A stretch of 64,000 nt of DNA. It comes from Iodobacter arcticus (lineage in GTDB: Bacteria > Pseudomonadota > Gammaproteobacteria > Burkholderiales > Chitinibacteraceae). Below are positions 28,130 to 37,954 of this stretch, in pieces (position 1 is the first letter of the stretch; every line of letters begins with the position of its first letter). The notes below the pieces were generated by a model. That model worked only from the letters and a program-made list of their open reading frames with translations, was not told where the DNA came from and ran no database searches. Both the position numbers and the translations under genes were made by a program. The DNA lies in assembly GCF_042664895.1 (NCBI RefSeq), contig NZ_JBHTBQ010000014.1, positions 124,001 to 188,000 on the forward strand. Direction: 5' to 3'.

Positions 28130-29523
28130 TGCGATTGAGTAAAAATGCTCATGCTAAAAATAATTATAAAATAATCCCATTGATTGGCATGTTTTTATTG
28201 TGCATTCTTATGACGTACTCCTTATTTATTGGGTTTGCTAATGAGGATAAAACTTGGCAAGTATATTCACTTAATTTATTTATACTATTGATTTTTGTGG
28301 TTTGGACTATGCTTTATAGTTCATTTTCAATGTTTTTTATGTCATCCTCTTTTTGGATGGCAGTAACAATTTTATTTTATTTTGTTTTAAAATCTATAGA
28401 GCAAGTTAATTTTCAAGGCCGTGATGATCTATTGATGCCTCTATTCGCGGTGATAGTTTTTGTTTTTTTCTATACGATAGGATATTTTATTACCCCAGGG
28501 ATGAGGTTAAATAAAAATATAAATGTGAAAATAAACTGGAGTAAAATGTATTTGTACTGTTTGATTTCATTTTTTGTGTTAAAAGGTGCATCGTTCTTAG
28601 CTTTTGCACTACTGTCTTCAGGGGCAGAGACAGCGCTTGAAGTTATTGCCGAGACCCAGAATATGGGAATGGCTTACTTGTTTAGAATTTTCATGGTTAG
28701 TAATGTTGCATTTTATATTTTATTATTTCGTTATTATTCTAGTGGAGAATTTAAGCGCACAGTCTTAATTCTTACACTGTGTATGTTTGTTGATCTTGTA
28801 TTAAATGCAAGTCGATCAGGTATTATTCTTTTGTTTTTCGTTCATTTGTACTTTAGACATAAATATATCAAACCCGTCCCGATAGGACTTTTATTTTGTT
28901 TATTCCCTATTTTAGTATTTGTAGTTTCTTTTTTTGGATATGTCCGAGATATTGGAATTGGTAATTTGAGTGTATATTGGGATGCATTCAAAATGATGAG
29001 CGATGATATTGATATTGTTTTTGTTTTATTCATGGCTCGAATGGATGTATTACCTTTAGTAGCGGATGCTATGAAATTGTATGCGAAAGGAGATATTCAT
29101 ACTTTATGGGGGGGGTCATATATATACTCATTTATGCATTTTATCCCAAGAGGTTTGTGGTTAGATAAACCACCCCTGACTGCAGCATATGTAACATCGA
29201 TTGTTAGACCCGAACTTTTTGCAGATGGAGTTAATATTTACCCATCAATAATTCTAGAGGCATTCATAAATTTTATTTGGATAGGTGTTGGAATTGTTGG
29301 CTTGATTGTTGGTTTCTTTTGTAAGAAGTTTGATGATTTTTTTAACTCTGGTAATGTTCTCTATGTTGTGTGGTGTATGTTCTTTTTTACATTTCCAATG
29401 GGACTTGTTAATGAAGGATTACATAGTAATTATTTTGCTAATATGATCTACCTTTCATTTATTATGTACTTGTTTTTTATTGGTGCTAAAAAGGTTAATG
29501 CCATTAAAATAATAAAAGTATAA
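28129..29523 (+). CDS. O-antigen polymerase Wzy-like
   Basis: 464 residues with about 11 hydrophobic helices and a larger periplasmic loop in the last third containing LWGGSYIYSFMHFIPRGLW and KPPLTAAYVTSIV. This loop with Arg and Trp residues followed by YPSIILEAFINFIWIGVGIVG is typical of repeat-unit polymerases. It would join repeat units delivered by the flippase at 22635 under control of the Wzz-like protein. Very AT-rich, as Wzy genes often are. Confidence 0.82.
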   Translation: MRLSKNAHAKNNYKIIPLIGMFLLCILMTYSLFIGFANEDKTWQVYSLNLFILLIFVVWTMLYSSFSMFFMSSSFWMAVTILFYFVLKSIEQVNFQGRDDLLMPLFAVIVFVFFYTIGYFITPGMRLNKNINVKINWSKMYLYCLISFFVLKGASFLAFALLSSGAETALEVIAETQNMGMAYLFRIFMVSNVAFYILLFRYYSSGEFKRTVLILTLCMFVDLVLNASRSGIILLFFVHLYFRHKYIKPVPIGLLFCLFPILVFVVSFFGYVRDIGIGNLSVYWDAFKMMSDDIDIVFVLFMARMDVLPLVADAMKLYAKGDIHTLWGGSYIYSFMHFIPRGLWLDKPPLTAAYVTSIVRPELFADGVNIYPSIILEAFINFIWIGVGIVGLIVGFFCKKFDDFFNSGNVLYVVWCMFFFTFPMGLVNEGLHSNYFANMIYLSFIMYLFFIGAKKVNAIKIIKV

Positions 29524-29537
29524 TTTAAGGATATTTT

Positions 29538-30623
29538 GTGATTTACATTAATGGACGTTTTCTTTCCCAGAGATCAACAGGGGTTCAGCGCTTTTCTTTA
29601 CAGCTATTAATGGCTCTCGACTTGCTATTGACAAGAAAAAATATCAGTGAAAAATTTATTTTACTATGCCCTCTGGGAGTGAGTCCTCCTTTATTACTCA
29701 ATATTACTATTAGATTTGTTGGTTTTGGTATTAAAGGTCATTTGTGGGAACAGTTGGTATTACCTTTTGCTTCTCGTTTTAGTTATTTACTAAATTTTTC
29801 GGGTGGAGCGCCGCTACTGAAGGTTAAACAGTTCGTCACTATTCATGATACCGTCTTATATGATTATCCTTCTGCCTACACATTTGTATTCAGGAATTGG
29901 TATAAATTTTTATTTGGTGTGTTGAGTAAAACTTCAAGAAAAATTTTTACTGTCTCACAATTTTCTAAAGAAAGACTTCTTCGTATTTTTAATATATGTA
30001 AAGAAAGAGTTGGTGTTTTATATAATGCTTGTGGTCATATGGATAGTTTAATTGCAGATAATAGTATTTTAAGTGAATTAAATATTGAAAAAAACACGTT
30101 TGTGTTGGCTGTAGGAAGCTTAAATCCGACTAAAAATATTTCTAGATTATTGAATGCAATTGAAAAAATCGAAGTGGATTTAGTCATTGTTGGTGGTAGC
30201 AATGCAGGTGTTTTTTCTATCGATAACGAAGAAAGATGTAAAACCAATGTTAAATATGCTGGATATATTACGGATGAGAAATTAAAATCATTATATGAAA
30301 ATGCAATAATTTTTATATTTCCATCTATATATGAGGGGTTTGGTATTCCACCATTGGAGGCAATGACTTGTGGCTGTCCAGTTGTTGCATCGAATGCGGC
30401 TTCGATTCCTGAGGTTTGTGGTGATGCCGCATATTATTTTAATCCATTAGATGTTGGTGATATGGAAGCTGCTATTCACAAGGTAATGAAAAATGCTGAA
30501 TTAAGAGATAGACTTGTAGCCAATGGCAGTGCACGTATTAATATGTTTCAATGGGAAAATACAGCTATTTCATTATTTTCCCAGCTACGACAATGTGATT
30601 TATTTAAGGAAAGCATAAGGTGA
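29538..30623 (+). CDS. Glycosyltransferase family 4
   Basis: 361 residues, GT-B fold. N-terminal YINGRFLSQRSTGVQRFSL contains the acceptor-side Gly motif, FVTIHDTVLYDYPSAY follows, and the donor domain has FVLAVGSLNPTKNISRLL, FIFPSIYEGFGIPPLEAMTCG (EX7E) and PVVASNAASIPEVCGDAA. Resembles mannosyl- or fucosyltransferases of O-antigen clusters. Start is GTG at 29538 preceded by AAGGATATTTT. Four-base overlap (GTGA) with the next gene. Confidence 0.88.
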   Translation: MIYINGRFLSQRSTGVQRFSLQLLMALDLLLTRKNISEKFILLCPLGVSPPLLLNITIRFVGFGIKGHLWEQLVLPFASRFSYLLNFSGGAPLLKVKQFVTIHDTVLYDYPSAYTFVFRNWYKFLFGVLSKTSRKIFTVSQFSKERLLRIFNICKERVGVLYNACGHMDSLIADNSILSELNIEKNTFVLAVGSLNPTKNISRLLNAIEKIEVDLVIVGGSNAGVFSIDNEERCKTNVKYAGYITDEKLKSLYENAIIFIFPSIYEGFGIPPLEAMTCGCPVVASNAASIPEVCGDAAYYFNPLDVGDMEAAIHKVMKNAELRDRLVANGSARINMFQWENTAISLFSQLRQCDLFKESIR

Positions 30624-31732
30624 AAGTTTTACAATTCGGAAAATTTTACCCTCCAGTTGTTGGAGGTATCGAATCAGTTATGTTTAATGTTACTGAAGGT
30701 TTGAATATTAACGGTATTAAAACAGATGTCTTATGCTCTAATACCATCAGAGAGTCAACCTCTCTTACTGCAGCTCTTGGTTATCAGGTGTCGAGATCTA
30801 GCTCTTGGGGAAAGTTATTTTCAACATCCATATCACCTTCTATGATTTCAATGTTGGCAAAGTCTATTTCTCAGTATGACATATTACACGTCCACTTGCC
30901 TGATCCTATGGCTAGTTTAGCAATTTGGTTAGTTCGCCCAAAGTGCAAAATTGTTATTCACTGGCACAATGATATTGTTAAACAAAAGCACCTGCTGAAA
31001 TTGTATTCCCCATTACAAAATTGGCTATTGAGCCGAGCTGATGCGATTATTGCAACGTCACCAGTGTATATGAATTCATCAGTGTGGCTTGCTCCATATA
31101 AAGTTAAAACTCATGTTATTCCTATTGGCATAGCCGATCCTTTACCTGGTAATCCTATTGTTAAATTGAACCCATACGAAGGGAAAAAAATAGTTTTTGG
31201 ATTAGGGCGATTAACATTTCAGAAGGGATTTAAATATCTTGTTGAATCAGCTAAATTTCTGCCGGATGATTATGTTATTTTAATTGGTGGAACAGGGCCA
31301 ATGTATGCTGAGTTAAGCAAGATCATTCTTGATAATAAATTGACTGAAAAAGTTATATTGCTGGGTGAAATCCCTCATTTTAGCCCTGATTTAAGTTTCT
31401 TTTTTCAAATAGCAGATGTTTTTTGTTTAAGCTCGATAACTAAGGCAGAATCTTTTGGTGTTGTATTACTTGAAGCTATGGCATTTTCACTTCCTTGTAT
31501 TGCCACAAATATCGAAGGTTCCGGTGCTCCATGGGTGAATGTTGATGGTGAGACTGGGTTTAATGTAGCCATTATGAATCCTGAAGCATTAGCTGATGCT
31601 ATTATTAAAATAGTAAGTGATAAGTTATTGATAAAGGATTTATCACTTAATGCTCGAAACCGCTATTTAGATAATTTTACATCTGGAAAAATGGTTGATT
31701 TAACAATAGAACTTTACAATAAAATTGTTTAA
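30620..31732 (+). CDS. Glycosyltransferase family 4
   Basis: 370 residues. KVLQFGKFYPPVVGGIESVMFN at the start (acceptor-side GG), HVHLPDPMASLAIWLVRPKCK, IVIHWHNDIVKQKHL, and the donor domain VFGLGRLTFQKGFKYLVE and ESFGVVLLEAMAFSLPCIAT (EX7E). Start GTG at 30620 overlaps the previous stop. It is clearly paralogous to the transferase at 41465-42685 in the other polysaccharide cluster, so the two may add the same linkage. Last AT-rich gene before wecA. Confidence 0.88.
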   Translation: MKVLQFGKFYPPVVGGIESVMFNVTEGLNINGIKTDVLCSNTIRESTSLTAALGYQVSRSSSWGKLFSTSISPSMISMLAKSISQYDILHVHLPDPMASLAIWLVRPKCKIVIHWHNDIVKQKHLLKLYSPLQNWLLSRADAIIATSPVYMNSSVWLAPYKVKTHVIPIGIADPLPGNPIVKLNPYEGKKIVFGLGRLTFQKGFKYLVESAKFLPDDYVILIGGTGPMYAELSKIILDNKLTEKVILLGEIPHFSPDLSFFFQIADVFCLSSITKAESFGVVLLEAMAFSLPCIATNIEGSGAPWVNVDGETGFNVAIMNPEALADAIIKIVSDKLLIKDLSLNARNRYLDNFTSGKMVDLTIELYNKIV

Positions 31733-31765
31733 TTTATTTATCGAAGCTAATTTATAGGCACATCC

Positions 31766-32863
31766 ATGCTTTATCTCGTACTCGCATTTCTTACCTCCGT
31801 CATAGTCACCATGCTTGTGATTCGTTTTGATCACTTGCACAGCCACATCTCTGGTGACCACGATTTGGGTGGGGTGCAGAAGTTTCATGCGCATTCTGTG
31901 CCGCGGATTGGTGGGCTTTCTATCATGATGGGGATGCTTGCGGTTTTATTGGCAGGGGCGGTTAAAGAGACGCATTGGTTTATACAGTTTGCCTTGCTGA
32001 TTGTGGCTAGTTTGCCTGCTTTTTTAGGGGGATTGATTGAGGATTTAACTAAAAAAGTAGGGGTGTTAATGCGCCTCGGTTTAACCATGCTGGCGGCTTT
32101 ATTAGGATACTTTTTATTAGGTGCAGGGATTGTTCGTTTAGATGTACCATATATTGATTTGTTAATGCAATTTACGGTTGTTTCATTGTTTTTTACTATG
32201 TTTGCAGTGGCGGGTGTGGCTAACGCATTTAATATTATTGATGGTTTTAATGGTTTATCTGCTGTTGTGGCAATGATGATTTTTGCTGGTTTGGCTTATG
32301 TTTCTTTTGCTTTAGGTGATTGGTTTTTGGTTATTGCTAATATGGGCATGATTGGCGCCTGTATGGGGTTTTTGCTTTGGAATTACCCTCGAGGTTTAAT
32401 ATTCTTAGGTGATGGTGGGGCGTATTTTGTTGGCTTTATGGTGGCGGAGTTATCTGTATTATTGATGGCAAGACATCCTAGCGTTTCTATTTGGTTTCCA
32501 TTTTTACTCTGTATTTATCCCGTATTTGAAACCCTATTCACAATCTATCGCCGTAAATTTGTGAAAGGTGTTTCTCCAGGTTTGCCTGATGGTATTCATT
32601 TGCATACGCTTATCTATAAACGGGTGGTGCGTTTGCAATTAGGCGAAGACGTTGCGCGTTATAAAGTGCAGCGTAATGCGCTTACTGCACCTTATTTGTG
32701 GGCTCTATCTTCTTTTGCTGCGATTCCGGCGGTTATCTTTTGGGATAAGCCATATATCCTATTGGGTTTTGTATTTTTATTTATTGCGAGCTATATTTTG
32801 CTTTACAAAATGATTGTAAATTTTAAAATCCCTCAGTGGATGGTGATTAATAAAGATAGCTAG
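31766..32863 (+). CDS. WecA/WbpL-like undecaprenyl-phosphate HexNAc-1-phosphate transferase
   Basis: 365 residues, about ten helices, polyprenyl-phosphate glycosyl-1-phosphate transferase family. Diagnostic loops are HAHSVPRIGGLSIMMG, GLIEDLTKKVG, NAFNIIDGFNGLSAVVAMM, FLGDGGAYFVGF and DGIHLHTLIYKR. It would start repeat-unit assembly by moving a HexNAc-1-phosphate to undecaprenyl phosphate at the inner membrane; WecA (GlcNAc) and WbpL (FucNAc/QuiNAc) both fit. It ends the plus-strand cluster and its stop overlaps the stop of the convergent gene. Base composition returns toward the chromosomal norm here. Confidence 0.9.
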   Translation: MLYLVLAFLTSVIVTMLVIRFDHLHSHISGDHDLGGVQKFHAHSVPRIGGLSIMMGMLAVLLAGAVKETHWFIQFALLIVASLPAFLGGLIEDLTKKVGVLMRLGLTMLAALLGYFLLGAGIVRLDVPYIDLLMQFTVVSLFFTMFAVAGVANAFNIIDGFNGLSAVVAMMIFAGLAYVSFALGDWFLVIANMGMIGACMGFLLWNYPRGLIFLGDGGAYFVGFMVAELSVLLMARHPSVSIWFPFLLCIYPVFETLFTIYRRKFVKGVSPGLPDGIHLHTLIYKRVVRLQLGEDVARYKVQRNALTAPYLWALSSFAAIPAVIFWDKPYILLGFVFLFIASYILLYKMIVNFKIPQWMVINKDS

Positions 32864-35286
32864 CTGAGTATATTTGAAGTTTGTAAAAACGGGGGAGGCG
32901 AGATGCTTTCCCCTTTGCTTTTTTCTATAAATAAAGCGCCTTTAATTTCTTGCTTGTATTTCTCTGCTAGGCCTTTCCAAGAAAGCTCATTATTTATATA
33001 TTCCATTGTTTTATGAATCATTTTGTCTAATTGGTCGTCTGGTTTTTTTAGCGCATTTTTTATTGTAGGAAGGAGTGCTTTTGTATTTATATAATGCACC
33101 CCCGCCTCAAATCTCGTCCCCCTCACTCCAAACTCAGTGCTAATAATCGGCAATCCTGCTGCTGCATATTCGATTAGCTTTAAATTAGACCCTGATCCGC
33201 TAAGCATAGGGTTGAGTGCAATAGATGCAATTTGTAGCCAGAGTTGTTTTTCCTGTAGGCTAACTACACCTAAAAATCGCACGTTGTTTGGAATGTTTTT
33301 TTGCTTAAACGCATCGGCAACGCTGCCTAAAATAATATACTGCAATGATTCATCATGTTCTGCAGTGATTAGGATTTGCTCTGTAGCCTCTATATTGGGG
33401 CCGTGATTGCTGCCCATAAAGAGCGATATTTTATTTGTTGGCTCTAATCCCATTTGCACACGTATCGCTTTGCGGCCTGCTTGGTCTAGGTATTTAATAT
33501 TCTGGGTATCTGCACCATTGGCAATGATGCTGAATTTATGATTGGGAAGTTTATAGAGGTTTTGCATGCGTTGGCTGTCTTCAAAGCTGCAGCAAATAAT
33601 ATGCTGGGCACCTTGGGCGCATTGAAGTTCTAATTCTTTAATTTGCAGTGCTTCTATTGGGTGTTGTTGATAAATTTGTGCTTTAAGGTCTGCCTCTACA
33701 TTGTGTGCTTCATATAGCCATTCTTTGACGCCAGCTTGCATCATTGCTGGATAAGCATAGGGGTGGCTGCAAATGATTAAGCTGGCCCATGGGGCGCGGC
33801 GTTTAATCTCTGTTTGCCATTCAGGTAATAGTTCTGGATGCTGGGCGGCTAGCCAATCTACACAGGATATATTTAATCGTTTTTCTTCAGTATTTAGTTT
33901 TTTTCTAAATTCTTCCCCAATAGGAATGAGTACTTCAATAAAGTTTTCATTTAAGTGCCTGCTTTGTACAGTGCGGGTATTAAAGTCCAAATTTAGGATC
34001 TCTATTGAATAACCCAGCATGGATAGTTCGGAATAGAGATGATAAAGCCGTGCTTGCCCTCCACTCACGACGGGGTAGATGGGGAAGGTATTGAGCACTA
34101 TTATTTTTGGCTGGTATTGCTTGTGCATATTTAATAATTCTTTAGCTAATGCGGGCCAAGTGATTTCTTTAACGCTGTTATAGGCTTGTTGCCCAAGTTG
34201 ATAGCAAAGCGTTGGGTCTGAGCAGAGTTTTTTAATGGCTTTGGCAATATCATCGCATTCTGGTTTTACTAATAGACCATTTTCCATATCTTTCACTAAT
34301 TCAGTTACGCCGCCACTATCGGAGCAGCTTAATACGGCTTTGCCTGCGATCATTGCTTCATAAGTGATCAGGCCAAAGTCTTCATGTTCGGGGATAAAGG
34401 GCACAAATAGGGCATTGGCGTATTCATGGGCTAATTGCTGTTCGGATATATGCCCAAGTAGGCTAATGGTTGGATGATTGCTAATCAGCTCTTGTAACTT
34501 AGTGCTTTGTGGGCCAGTGCCTGCAATCCTTAAAGGCGTTTTTACGCCTGATTTGCAATAGGCTTTGATAAGCAAATCAATTCGTTTTGGTGCATCAAGC
34601 CTGCTGGCGGTAAAGATCGCAGGGTTTATCTGTGTGCCTGCAATAACGCCTGCCTGAGGCAGCGAGCTAGGGTGGTAAAGCACTTCGGGCTTAATATTTT
34701 CAGGGAAATATTCCTGGCGGTTTGCTACTTCATGGGCAATCGCGGTATAGCGCATGATTTGCCCGGGAGCTAAGGCGATAGAGTCAAAGAAATGAATAAT
34801 GGCGCGTAATAATGGGCCAGGTAGAGCGGTATCTTGGGGGCTAAGGCCTTGTGCGGCTTTAATTTTATTTAATTCACCAAAGCATTCAGCAAGCTGGATT
34901 CTATTGGGGTTTTTAATGTTTAATAGACGATATAGCTCAGGCGTTTTTTGCGCTAAATGGGCTATGCTTTTGGATAAATGGCTTGGATAAGTATCATACA
35001 AGCCACGCAGGGTATGCTGCATAAATAGAATATGCCGTGGATGGGATATCATCCACGCTGGATATTTTGTGCTGATAATCAAATCAAAATGATTTAAATC
35101 AAGCTCAGCAAATCTCTGATAGCTTTGAATAATGCCCCAGAAATCATGCTCCGGGCTAGGCAGTTTAATGAGCTCTGCAGTCACTTCATTTTGCTGATTT
35201 AAAGCGAGCCATAGACCTTTCCAGATATTTTCGGCTCCGCCCCATACAAAGGGCACCCCACTTGGCGCGACAATAGCAACTTTCAA
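32860..35286 (-). CDS. Fused double glycosyltransferase (two GT4 domains)
   Basis: 808 residues, two GT-B units in tandem. The N-terminal unit (about 1-390) runs from MKVAIVAPSGVPFVWGGAEN to EDFGLITYEAMIAGKAVLSC and is similar to the next gene. The C-terminal unit (about 391-808) starts IIVLNTFPIYPVVSGGQARLY, has LYEAHNVEADLK and ends with GSGSNLKLIEYAAAGLPIIST. Two active centres in one chain suggest that two successive sugars are added to the same acceptor. It is the last gene of the minus-strand operon and converges on the wecA-like gene with a stop-on-stop overlap and no visible terminator between. Confidence 0.85.
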   Translation of the reverse strand: MKVAIVAPSGVPFVWGGAENIWKGLWLALNQQNEVTAELIKLPSPEHDFWGIIQSYQRFAELDLNHFDLIISTKYPAWMISHPRHILFMQHTLRGLYDTYPSHLSKSIAHLAQKTPELYRLLNIKNPNRIQLAECFGELNKIKAAQGLSPQDTALPGPLLRAIIHFFDSIALAPGQIMRYTAIAHEVANRQEYFPENIKPEVLYHPSSLPQAGVIAGTQINPAIFTASRLDAPKRIDLLIKAYCKSGVKTPLRIAGTGPQSTKLQELISNHPTISLLGHISEQQLAHEYANALFVPFIPEHEDFGLITYEAMIAGKAVLSCSDSGGVTELVKDMENGLLVKPECDDIAKAIKKLCSDPTLCYQLGQQAYNSVKEITWPALAKELLNMHKQYQPKIIVLNTFPIYPVVSGGQARLYHLYSELSMLGYSIEILNLDFNTRTVQSRHLNENFIEVLIPIGEEFRKKLNTEEKRLNISCVDWLAAQHPELLPEWQTEIKRRAPWASLIICSHPYAYPAMMQAGVKEWLYEAHNVEADLKAQIYQQHPIEALQIKELELQCAQGAQHIICCSFEDSQRMQNLYKLPNHKFSIIANGADTQNIKYLDQAGRKAIRVQMGLEPTNKISLFMGSNHGPNIEATEQILITAEHDESLQYIILGSVADAFKQKNIPNNVRFLGVVSLQEKQLWLQIASIALNPMLSGSGSNLKLIEYAAAGLPIISTEFGVRGTRFEAGVHYINTKALLPTIKNALKKPDDQLDKMIHKTMEYINNELSWKGLAEKYKQEIKGALFIEKSKGESISPPPFLQTSNILS

Positions 35287-36309
35287 TTAAGTCTCCAATA
35301 ATTGGCTAACGACCTTATTCCAGCTAATGCCAAATTCAGGCCATGCTGCTTTTGCCGCTTTTCCCATTTCTGCGGTCTGATTTGGGTGTTGGGCAATCCA
35401 ATTTAATACTTCTGCTATGGCCTGAGGGTTTGGCGGGATAATCCAGCCGGTATTGCCGTGCTCAATAAACTCCAGAGGGCCACCAGAATCAGTGCAGCTA
35501 ATCACTGCTTTGCCGGAAAGCATGGCTTCATGGGTGATATAGCCATAGTCTTCATCATATGGGGCAAAGAAAACAGCGCTGGCATGGGCATAATAAGCGA
35601 TTTTTTGTGCTTCGTTAATTGCACCTAGCATTCTTACTCTGCTATTTAAGCCTAGCTGATTAATTAATTGCATAAGCTGCTCAGATTGCCCTCCTGTGCC
35701 AGCGATAACAATAGGCAAGGCATTGGGGGCTAATGCAAGTGCTTTAATTAATAAATCTTGTCTTTTTAGTGTTTCAATCCGGCTGGGGCAAAAAATATAG
35801 CCTAAGTTTTCTGCCGCATGAAATGCCTGATAAGCCGGTGGCGGGTGATATAGGGCAGTGGCTTTTAAATTATTAAATTGATAAAGGCGCTCTGCCACGC
35901 GTTTCGAATTTGCAAAGCGTTGATGGCATTGGTTTAATGATTGTTGATCAAATTGCTCAATTGCATTTTTTAGTTCTGGCATTGCGGGCTGGTTTTGATC
36001 ATATAGCTCATAGACGGCTCTATGCTGGTGCATAATCCATGCGGTGTGCTTATTGTGATTGATACCATAGCAGGGAAATTGCAGGCTGATTAGCCGGTCT
36101 ATTCGATAGCCATTAGGCTGATTTAAATCCAGCGTTTTGCACCATTGCATTAAATCTAAAATGGATTGTTCTGGTGAAAATGTAAAGGGCAGGCGCAGGA
36201 TTTCTACCTGGCAGCCTGCAGCGGTTAATGCATCGGCTGTGCCCTGTATATGGTAATCAGCCCCTCCGTGCAGAAATGGGGTGATATTGGCAGCTAGCAT
36301 AATGCGCAT
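35287..36309 (-). CDS. Glycosyltransferase family 4
   Basis: 340 residues. RIMLAANITPFLHGGADYHIQG at the start, FCPSRIETLKRQDLLIKALAL, then EDYGYITHEAMLSGKAVISC (EX7E) and SGGPLEFIEHGNTGWI. The EX7E region is almost the same as that of the N-terminal half of the following fused protein (EDFGLITYEAMIAGKAVLSC), so the fusion probably arose from a copy of this gene. The start is ATG at 36309; the stop directly abuts the next start (35287/35286). Confidence 0.87.
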   Translation of the reverse strand: MRIMLAANITPFLHGGADYHIQGTADALTAAGCQVEILRLPFTFSPEQSILDLMQWCKTLDLNQPNGYRIDRLISLQFPCYGINHNKHTAWIMHQHRAVYELYDQNQPAMPELKNAIEQFDQQSLNQCHQRFANSKRVAERLYQFNNLKATALYHPPPAYQAFHAAENLGYIFCPSRIETLKRQDLLIKALALAPNALPIVIAGTGGQSEQLMQLINQLGLNSRVRMLGAINEAQKIAYYAHASAVFFAPYDEDYGYITHEAMLSGKAVISCTDSGGPLEFIEHGNTGWIIPPNPQAIAEVLNWIAQHPNQTAEMGKAAKAAWPEFGISWNKVVSQLLET

Positions 36310-36364
36310 TCAATGCTCCGAAAGTATGCCAATTTGGCGAGGTGTATCGGCGCTAAAAAATAGT

Positions 36365-37954
36365 TTATCGCTTTGCGATCAGCGCATAATCTTGTGGCCC
36401 GCAAAGGTGGCCATTGACGCGTTCGGTTAATAAATCATTACCCGGAACTTTTGCAGATTCGGGATAAGGATTCAATCTGAGTATTTCGCAATCTTTAAAG
36501 CCATGATATTCAGCTAAGAACTGCAGGCTAGTAGGGGTAACAGGGTTTTTATGGCTGAAATCATGATAAAAAGTATGGCTGCCAACGAGTATATTTTCAG
36601 GATTAGGTGTTTCTAGTATTAAGACGCCTCCTGGTAATAAGGCTCTATGCGCTTGTTTTAGTAAATTATATAAAATATTAAATGGAAGATGCTCAACTAC
36701 GTGAAATGAGCTGATTGCAGCTAATGATTGATCGGGTAATTCGTTTAAATAATCTAAAGCATCAGCATGTATAACACTGAGGCCCATTGCTCGGCAATGG
36801 CGTATCATTTCTTCGCTTTGATCTACACCCAGAGCTTTTAAACCTTTTTCGGCGATAAGTTTTAACCATTCACCTCTGCCCATGCCAATATCAAGTAAAG
36901 GAGCTTGGCTAGATTTTAAAAATGATTCTACATAGGGTGTATATTTTTCTAGCTTGGCTTTGATTTCATGCTCTGGCCCGCGAAACTTTTCTTCAAAAGC
37001 CAAATAATAAGCATCAACTGCAGAATTTATTTGTAATGGAGGATTAGCGTGATTTGCTTGTACGGCTGGGTGATTAGTATTGCTGGATTGCTCTAGATGT
37101 TTAAGGACACGTTCGTTGAGGTAAAGTGTGGCTTGGCCATTTAGGCTATTAGTATTGGCCATAAAGGCTATTTTTTCTTCATTTTTACACAGCAGGCTTT
37201 GAATCAAGCTGCTATTTTTATCCAATGTTGTATTGAGTAACTCAGTGTTTTTTTCTAGCTGATCATGCACTGATTCTGCATTGCTGGCGATTGCATCATT
37301 TAATGTGGCTTGTTGTATGTTTAATTTATTGTTTTGTTGGCCGATTTCTTGTGTGATATGAGATCTTATATCATTACTTGTGATGGCGATTTGTTCGCTA
37401 AGCTTGTTTTGTTGTGCATTAATTGAAAATAATATTTTTTCTTGCTTAAACTCTAAATCGTAGCTTTGTTTAGAAAGAATTGCATTATACTGGGTGTGTC
37501 TTGAATTAAGTGTACTTAATTTAATCAGCCCATCATGCATGCGGCCAATCAGCCCAGCCCCACGCCTGCCACTCCATACCGAAAGTATTTTGTTTTCTAG
37601 TGCAATTAGATATCTGTCTATTTTATTTATTTTTATATGGTGGCTGGCATGTGCCGATTCTGTGCTTGATAGCATTTGTAAAGCAAATTTACGCAGACTG
37701 ATTTTGCCTGATGCCAGTAAATCATGGTAGTGGCGAGCACCTTCATGATCCGGGGCTCGGCCTAAAATAGCTTGGTATGAAAAAAATATAAATAAATAGG
37801 GATTATGGATAGAAACGAGTTCTCTGAATGAATGCGGCAGCCATAGCAAATTGTATTCTGCAATTTCAGCTTCTATTTTATATACGGCAGAAGGGGCATC
37901 TTGGGTAAGCGCATAAGCTTGAACACAATGAATAATTTCATCTAATGTTTTCAT
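36365..37954 (-). CDS. SAM methyltransferase with DUF4214-like and coiled-coil regions (candidate chain terminator)
   Basis: 529 residues. Residues about 40-105 (SYQAILGRAPDHEGARHY) resemble DUF4214. A long Gln/Asn/Lys-rich helical stretch (about 165-270) looks like coiled coil. The C-terminal part (about 310-529) is a class I methyltransferase with LLDIGMGRGEWLKL, ALGVDQSEEMI and SSFHVVEHLPFN. In ABC-dependent O-antigen systems a methyltransferase joined to a coiled-coil ruler (WbdD type) caps the chain end, and Wzt then recognises the cap. Its place next to wzt supports that, but no kinase domain is present. The ATG at 37954 overlaps the wzt TGA (ATGA). Confidence 0.75.
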   Translation of the reverse strand: MKTLDEIIHCVQAYALTQDAPSAVYKIEAEIAEYNLLWLPHSFRELVSIHNPYLFIFFSYQAILGRAPDHEGARHYHDLLASGKISLRKFALQMLSSTESAHASHHIKINKIDRYLIALENKILSVWSGRRGAGLIGRMHDGLIKLSTLNSRHTQYNAILSKQSYDLEFKQEKILFSINAQQNKLSEQIAITSNDIRSHITQEIGQQNNKLNIQQATLNDAIASNAESVHDQLEKNTELLNTTLDKNSSLIQSLLCKNEEKIAFMANTNSLNGQATLYLNERVLKHLEQSSNTNHPAVQANHANPPLQINSAVDAYYLAFEEKFRGPEHEIKAKLEKYTPYVESFLKSSQAPLLDIGMGRGEWLKLIAEKGLKALGVDQSEEMIRHCRAMGLSVIHADALDYLNELPDQSLAAISSFHVVEHLPFNILYNLLKQAHRALLPGGVLILETPNPENILVGSHTFYHDFSHKNPVTPTSLQFLAEYHGFKDCEILRLNPYPESAKVPGNDLLTERVNGHLCGPQDYALIAKR

